This document shows, one piece after another, positions 28,149 through 33,263 of a DNA stretch of 33,263 nucleotides. The stretch is from Algoriphagus sp. (GTDB lineage: Bacteria > Bacteroidota > Bacteroidia > Cytophagales > Cyclobacteriaceae). The notes beneath the pieces are model-generated. The model saw nothing but the letters and a program-made list of their open reading frames with translations, did no database searches and was not told where the DNA came from. The first letter of the stretch is position 1. Each line of letters starts with the position of its first letter. Where the stretch lies: positions 1 through 33,263 of the forward strand of contig JAHEBE010000002.1 in NCBI GenBank assembly GCA_024642365.1. The letters are read 5' to 3'. The translations under genes and the position numbers were made by a program.

Positions 28149-28452
28149 ATATAAATCCTTTAAGCGCTTTCTCTAAGTCTCTTTTCGTTAGTATCCCTCC
28201 ATTTCTCCAAAGTATTTTTCCTTTTTTGAACAAGATGTAATGGGGAATTGAGCGGACCCCGAATTGCTGCGAAAGCTGGGGCTTCTTATCCACATTGACT
28301 TTTAGCAAATTGATTTTCCCTTCTAAGCTGGAAAGCACTTCGTTAATGATAGGATCCATGGTTCGACAAGGACTACACCAATCGGCATAGAAATCGACCA
28401 AGATGGGATCTTGGCTTTTCATCAGGATTTCTTTCGGATTCTTTTTTGGCAT
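28147..28452 (-). CDS. Thioredoxin family protein (WCSPC active site)
   Basis: 101 aa; DFYADWCSPCRTMDPI, GVRSIPHYILFKKGK. Confidence 0.92.
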   Translation of the reverse strand: MPKKNPKEILMKSQDPILVDFYADWCSPCRTMDPIINEVLSSLEGKINLLKVNVDKKPQLSQQFGVRSIPHYILFKKGKILWRNGGILTKRDLEKALKGFI

Positions 28453-28462
28453 TGGTTCCTAT

Positions 28463-28499
28463 AAAAAAAGGTCTTCCGAAGTATTCAGAAGACCTTTTT
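28463..28499 (-). terminator. Rho-independent terminator after ompH/skp (possibly bidirectional)
   Basis: AAAAAGGTCTTC...GAAGACCTTTTTA inverted repeat with flanking A/T tracts, between ompH and thioredoxin on the minus strand. Confidence 0.8.
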
Positions 28500-28517
28500 A
28501 ACTTGATTTTTTGAAAA

Positions 28518-29063
28518 TTAGTTTCCTGCTGGAGGAGTAGGAAGTTTGATGTTTAATTTGGCAAGTACCAATTCGGTAAATTTATCCTGCTCTTTTGTAT
28601 AAAGAAGGATTGGAGCTTGGCCAGCTGTTTCAGCGAAAATATGGGTGTAATTATTTTCAGCTGCGACAGCATTGATTGCATTAACCACTTTTGTTTGAAC
28701 TGGCTCTAGCAACTCACCAAGTTTACGCTGGTAAGATACCTGAGCATCTTGCTCATACTTTTGCAGATCGTTTTGGATTTTTGTCAATTCAGCCTCTTTT
28801 GCAGCTCTTGCCTCTTCAGTCATGGACTGTGCAGCTTGCTGGTAAGTTTGTACCTGACGTTGGAAATCCTGAGCTTTGGTCTGGATGTTAGTCTGTAATT
28901 GGGTTTGATAATCTTGGATATCTGCACCGATTTGTTCCATTTCTGGCATCAAATCCATGATAAACTCCACATTGGTGTACCCGATTTTAATCTCTTGCGC
29001 CTGAGCGACAAATCCTGCGCAAAGCAATACTACTGCGGAAAGGATAACTTTTACTTTCATCAT
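28518..29063 (-). CDS. OmpH/Skp family periplasmic chaperone (copy 2)
   Basis: 181 aa; signal peptide, IGYTNVEFIMDLMPEMEQIGADIQDYQTQLQ, coiled coil, IFAETAGQAPILLYT. Confidence 0.88.
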   Translation of the reverse strand: MMKVKVILSAVVLLCAGFVAQAQEIKIGYTNVEFIMDLMPEMEQIGADIQDYQTQLQTNIQTKAQDFQRQVQTYQQAAQSMTEEARAAKEAELTKIQNDLQKYEQDAQVSYQRKLGELLEPVQTKVVNAINAVAAENNYTHIFAETAGQAPILLYTKEQDKFTELVLAKLNIKLPTPPAGN

Positions 29064-29075
29064 TTTTTGGTTCTT

Positions 29076-29606
29076 TTATTTGTTGTCTTCTATTCCTAAT
29101 TCTTCCAAAACAAATTCAGAATAATCGTGTCTTGGGTCTGTCCAGATAATAGCCGAAGGATCGGCTGCCTTATCAAATAACATCCCCAAATTATTCCTTC
29201 TAGTCACTCGTTCTATAGCATCGTATATTTTCGATTGGAGTGGCTGAAGTAACTCTGCTTGTTTTTGGAAATATTGTCCATTGATCCCAAAAATCCGACT
29301 ATTGAATTCCTGAGACTCTTTTTGTTTCAATTTGATTTGTTCCAGCCTTTGCTGGTACATTTCCTCTGTTAATAACACTTCTTCGGCTTTTAGGAGGACG
29401 GAGAGGTCTTTAATCTCTTTATCCAAACCCTGTGCCTGTTTTTTCCACTCAGCACTGATGTTTTCAAGCTCTTGTTGGATTAATTTGTAATCCGGATGCT
29501 TATTTAAGATGTATTCGGAATCAATATAGCCGATCTTTTGAGCGGTTAAAGTGCCTCCTGTCAGCATAAAGAGCAGCAAAAATACAATTTTCAGCGACTT
29601 ATCCAT
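29076..29606 (-). CDS. OmpH/Skp family periplasmic chaperone (copy 1)
   Basis: 176 aa; signal peptide, KIGYIDSEYILNKHPDYKLIQQELENIS, coiled coil, MLFDKAADPSAIIWTDP. Confidence 0.88.
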   Translation of the reverse strand: MDKSLKIVFLLLFMLTGGTLTAQKIGYIDSEYILNKHPDYKLIQQELENISAEWKKQAQGLDKEIKDLSVLLKAEEVLLTEEMYQQRLEQIKLKQKESQEFNSRIFGINGQYFQKQAELLQPLQSKIYDAIERVTRRNNLGMLFDKAADPSAIIWTDPRHDYSEFVLEELGIEDNK

Positions 29607-29697
29607 GATTACGATTTGGTTTCTGTTAAGGATTTATATCCAAATGGTTGAATAATCAAATTTTGCATAAATTAACCAAATCTCATTAGAATTGGGT

Positions 29698-32394
29698 TTA
29701 TCTGAATTGCTGACCAATAGTAAAGTGGAATTGTGGCCCACTTCTTCGAGTTGCTCCTGGAATAGGGTCAAAGCCATATCCCCAGTCAATACCCAATAAA
29801 CCAAATGCTGGCATAAATATTCTAGCTCCCATTCCTGCAGACTTTTTCAAATCATAAGGGTTAAAATCTTTGTATGATCCCCAGTTATTTCCAGCCTCAG
29901 CAAATCCAAGGACAAATATTGTGGCTGAAGGATTTGGAGAAACCAAGAATCTAACTTCCATCACATATTTATTATACACTACCCCTCCGTAAGGATCTGG
30001 ATTTGCAGTACCTCTGGTATCCCGGCCTGGAGTGATAGATTGGTTCTCATAACCTCTAAGACCAATGATTTCCTGGCCCAAAGCGAAGTTGTTGAATGTC
30101 ATACCATCTCCACCCATTACGAATCGCTCCAAGGGAATTATTCCAATTTTATTCCCATAAGATCCTAGGAAGCCCATGTGTGCACGAGCACTGGCTACTA
30201 ATTTAGAAGATCCGAATAGTGGGGTATAAATAGAGGCATCAAACATCCATTTATGATATTCCAGCCACTTATATTTTTCTTCGTCAGGCGACTCTCGATC
30301 TATATTTTTGTTCAAAGAAGAATAAGGTGGAGTTGCAGAAATTGCCAACATGATGTTTGAACCAAATCTTGGATAGATTGGATTATCGATATTGTTTCTT
30401 GCTATGGTGGTATTTAAAGTAACACTATTCGAAGTACCAGTTGGGTAGCTTAAGCCGAAAGAGGTACCATATTGGTCAAACTCATAAACTTGGAATTGTA
30501 ACGAATTACTGATGCTAAAATAATCATCCGGCCAGGTCACTCGCTTTGCTAAGCCTAAGGTGACACCGGTAATCTTAAAGAACCCTAATTCATTGCCGAA
30601 ATTTGCTTGATTGTAGAAATCGACCTGACGTTGAACAGAGTGATTAAAAGCAAAGCTTAGTGCATTTGGTTTTTTACCACCAAACCAAGGCTCAGTTAAA
30701 GAGATGGAGTAGTTTTGGAAGCTTCGACCATTAGCTTGCACTCTTAGGGAAAGTTTTTGACCATCTCCAACAGGTAATGGATCCCATTTATCGAAGTCTC
30801 CAATATTTTTCATGGAGAAGTTATTGAAAGAAAGTCCGACAGTTCCTACGAATCCATAAAAACCACCCCAACCTCCGGAAAGCTCGATCTGGTCATTTGG
30901 TCGTTCCTCAAGTTCAAATGTGATATCTACAGTTGCTGCTTCAAAATTGGGCCTAAGGTCAGGGTTGATTTTTTCAGGATCAAAATACCCAAGCTGAGAA
31001 AGTTCACGAATCGTACGGACTAGCAGTGCCCGATTAAATTTCTGCCCAGGTAGAATCCGAATTTCTCGCATTACAACGTGATCAGAAGTCCGCTCATTTC
31101 CTTTGATGTTGACGCTGTTCACAGTGACTTGAGGGCCTTCAAAAATCCGCATTTCCAAATCAATGGAATCCCCAGAAACATTCACTTCTACCGGGTCAAT
31201 ACTGAAGAATAAGTAACCATTGTCTTGGTATAGTGAACTAACATCATCCCCTTTTTGAGGGTCGTAATTAAGTCTCTTATCCAGTTTCTCCTTATCATAG
31301 ACATCACCTCTTTGAATGCCTAATTTGGCTAGCAACACAGCGTCTGGGTGAATGAAATTGCCATTGAAACTGATATTTCTGTAATAGTATTTCCTTCCTT
31401 CTTCTAGCGCGATATCAATATTGATTTTATCTTCTCCAAAGTCATAAATTGAATCGGCTACAATTTTAGCATCTCTGAATCCTTTGCTTTGGTAAAAATT
31501 GATGACACTTTGCTTGTCATTCCGGTACTCTTTAGGAATGTACTTGGAGCCACTGAAAAAGTTAAGCTTGAAGTTTTTATTAATGTAATTCCTTGCATCT
31601 TCATAAGAAGCGCTATCCGTATAAAAAAGTGTGTTTTTCACATCTGAAGGCGTAGCACTTTCAATTCTAGTATAAGCGTCTTTGAAAATACTTACCCGGG
31701 CATGTTCTTTTGTCTTCTTGAGCTTTCCTTTGAGCTTTGAATCTGCTATTTCCTCATTTCCATAAAAATCGATCTCGTTGATTCGGACTTTTGAATTTTG
31801 AATAACTTCAAAACGCAATTTCACAGAATTTGGCAGTGTAGTATCTCGTTCCTGAAGGATTTTCACTTCTGTATTCAGATATCCTTTATCTACGTAATAT
31901 TTTTCTATATTTCTTTTTGCATTATTTAGTACATCATCTCGTACAACCCGACCCCTGATGTTAACCTTTTCTTTTAATTCACTTTCTTGAGTCTTGTTCA
32001 TTCCTAAGAATTCCACTCTAGAAAATCTAGGACGCTCCGTAAGGTCTAAAAGCAAATAAATATCTTCACCCTCTATTTTTGTCACCAGAATCTTGACGTC
32101 TCCAATAATTCCTTGACCCCATAATTTTTTAAGTGCTGTAGAGAGGGCATCACCTGGCACCTCAATCCTATCATCAACTTTTAATCCTGAAAGCGAAATA
32201 ATTGCAATTTCATCCAAAGTGGATAAACCGACAGCTTTAATCTCAGCGATTCGGTAGGTTTCAGGCTTAGCATAATTAAGCTCTAAAATATCTATTGGCT
32301 TACTTGAAGCATAGCGACTTTGGCCCAAACGAATTTGTGCCATCGAGCTACTAGCCCAAAAAAGACAAAACAAAATAAATAAACTTCTTTTCAT
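29698..32394 (-). CDS. bamA: Outer membrane protein assembly factor BamA
   Basis: 898 aa; signal peptide, repeated POTRA-like segments, C-terminal barrel with MGGDGMTFN, GLRGYENQSITP, ending FHFTIGQQFR. Confidence 0.94.
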   Translation of the reverse strand: MKRSLFILFCLFWASSSMAQIRLGQSRYASSKPIDILELNYAKPETYRIAEIKAVGLSTLDEIAIISLSGLKVDDRIEVPGDALSTALKKLWGQGIIGDVKILVTKIEGEDIYLLLDLTERPRFSRVEFLGMNKTQESELKEKVNIRGRVVRDDVLNNAKRNIEKYYVDKGYLNTEVKILQERDTTLPNSVKLRFEVIQNSKVRINEIDFYGNEEIADSKLKGKLKKTKEHARVSIFKDAYTRIESATPSDVKNTLFYTDSASYEDARNYINKNFKLNFFSGSKYIPKEYRNDKQSVINFYQSKGFRDAKIVADSIYDFGEDKINIDIALEEGRKYYYRNISFNGNFIHPDAVLLAKLGIQRGDVYDKEKLDKRLNYDPQKGDDVSSLYQDNGYLFFSIDPVEVNVSGDSIDLEMRIFEGPQVTVNSVNIKGNERTSDHVVMREIRILPGQKFNRALLVRTIRELSQLGYFDPEKINPDLRPNFEAATVDITFELEERPNDQIELSGGWGGFYGFVGTVGLSFNNFSMKNIGDFDKWDPLPVGDGQKLSLRVQANGRSFQNYSISLTEPWFGGKKPNALSFAFNHSVQRQVDFYNQANFGNELGFFKITGVTLGLAKRVTWPDDYFSISNSLQFQVYEFDQYGTSFGLSYPTGTSNSVTLNTTIARNNIDNPIYPRFGSNIMLAISATPPYSSLNKNIDRESPDEEKYKWLEYHKWMFDASIYTPLFGSSKLVASARAHMGFLGSYGNKIGIIPLERFVMGGDGMTFNNFALGQEIIGLRGYENQSITPGRDTRGTANPDPYGGVVYNKYVMEVRFLVSPNPSATIFVLGFAEAGNNWGSYKDFNPYDLKKSAGMGARIFMPAFGLLGIDWGYGFDPIPGATRRSGPQFHFTIGQQFR

Positions 32395-32400
32395 TAAAAC

Positions 32401-33138
32401 TTAAGATTTAACCTGCTCACCTGTCATGCCGAACCTTCTTTCCCTTGATTGGTAATCGGAGATTGCTTCATGTAGGTGCTCTTTTCTAAAATCTGGCCAT
32501 AAAACTGGAGTGAAATACATTTCAGTATAAGCCAACTGCCAAAGGAGAAAATTGCTTAATCTATATTCACCGCTAGTCCTGATCATCAATTCAGGATCTG
32601 GAATTCCAGCTGTTTCAAGATGATCAGCTACCACTTGCTGGGTGATTTCTGATGGTTTCAATTTTCCTTCTGAGACTTTTTGAGCAATGCGTTTGGTAGC
32701 TTGAGTAAGTTCCCATTGACCGCTATAACTAAGGGCTAATACTACTTTTAATCCTGAGTTTTGGCGGGTTGTTTCCTGTGCCTCCATTAATTTGGCATGG
32801 GCGGACGGAGGAAGACTTTGAATATCTCCAATCGACAGGAGTCGGATATTATTTTTCATCATCATAGGAACTTCATCAGTAATAGTTTTTACTAACAATT
32901 CCATTAATCCATTTATTTCGTCTTGTGGACGAGACCAATTTTCTGTTGAAAATGAAAATAATGTGAGGTATTCGACCCCTAAATCCTCTGATCCTTCAAT
33001 TGCATCTTTGACAGCCTGAATGGCATGTCGATGACCAAAGATGCGCATAGCGCCCTTTTTTTTGGCCCATCGGCCGTTGCCATCCATGATTATTGCAATA
33101 TGTCGGGGGATTCCGTTCCGATCTTGTATTTCCTTCAT
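32401..33138 (-). CDS. uppS: Isoprenyl (undecaprenyl diphosphate) synthase
   Basis: 245 aa; HIAIIMDGNGRWAKKKG, LTLFSFSTENWSRP, LMIRTSGEYRLSNFLLWQLAYTEMYF. Confidence 0.96.
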   Translation of the reverse strand: MKEIQDRNGIPRHIAIIMDGNGRWAKKKGAMRIFGHRHAIQAVKDAIEGSEDLGVEYLTLFSFSTENWSRPQDEINGLMELLVKTITDEVPMMMKNNIRLLSIGDIQSLPPSAHAKLMEAQETTRQNSGLKVVLALSYSGQWELTQATKRIAQKVSEGKLKPSEITQQVVADHLETAGIPDPELMIRTSGEYRLSNFLLWQLAYTEMYFTPVLWPDFRKEHLHEAISDYQSRERRFGMTGEQVKS

Positions 33139-33263
33139 TCCTTCGTTTCCGAATGCCTACTTTTTTTGGAGGTACAAAAATGCCAATTCTTTTTCAATAA
33201 TCTACCTCAGGATAGATTTAATTAATAGGCATAGCACTTGGTTGAAGCGAAAGTATAGCTAAT

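Noticed and set aside
1-33263. CRISPR array, tRNA/rRNA, prophage, transposon, toxin-antitoxin or defence island
   Set aside because: No regularly spaced repeats, cloverleaf-like genes, integrase/transposase motifs or defence-family proteins were seen; gene content is dominated by conserved housekeeping functions.

Overview
This window is a contiguous, mostly housekeeping segment of a Bacteroidota chromosome. It is probably Cytophagales and Algoriphagus/Cyclobacteriaceae-like; that placement is an inference from gene content and TTG-N19-TAnnTTTG promoter style. I support about 32 protein-coding genes. They are rho (truncated at the window edge and missing from the ORF track), recO, tdk, a [2Fe-2S] ferredoxin, an orphan 365-aa protein, an HD-domain protein, the rodA/mrdA/mreD/mreC/mreB shape operon, rimP-nusA-infB, two small membrane/secreted proteins, an outer-membrane barrel plus a lipoprotein vanadium-haloperoxidase/PAP2 pair, cstA, accD, nqrF, a tightly coupled operon (arginase-fold protein, cytochrome-b5-like protein, BadF-type sugar kinase, murQ), a pseudouridine synthase, thioredoxin, two ompH/skp genes, bamA and uppS. 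I found no tRNA, rRNA, CRISPR array, prophage or transposon. I do not see a clear-cut new defence or mobile system. The items most worth following up are: (1) the barrel + haloperoxidase cassette; (2) the arginase-like/cyt-b5/BadF/MurQ operon, whose arginase-fold member has altered metal ligands; (3) long disordered extensions on three RNA-machinery proteins (Rho, IF2, RluB-like), including a duplicated VLGKI motif in IF2; (4) the rimP leader hairpin behind a near-perfect Bacteroidota promoter; (5) AccD without its zinc-ribbon cysteines. All family assignments come from reading motifs; no database search was run.
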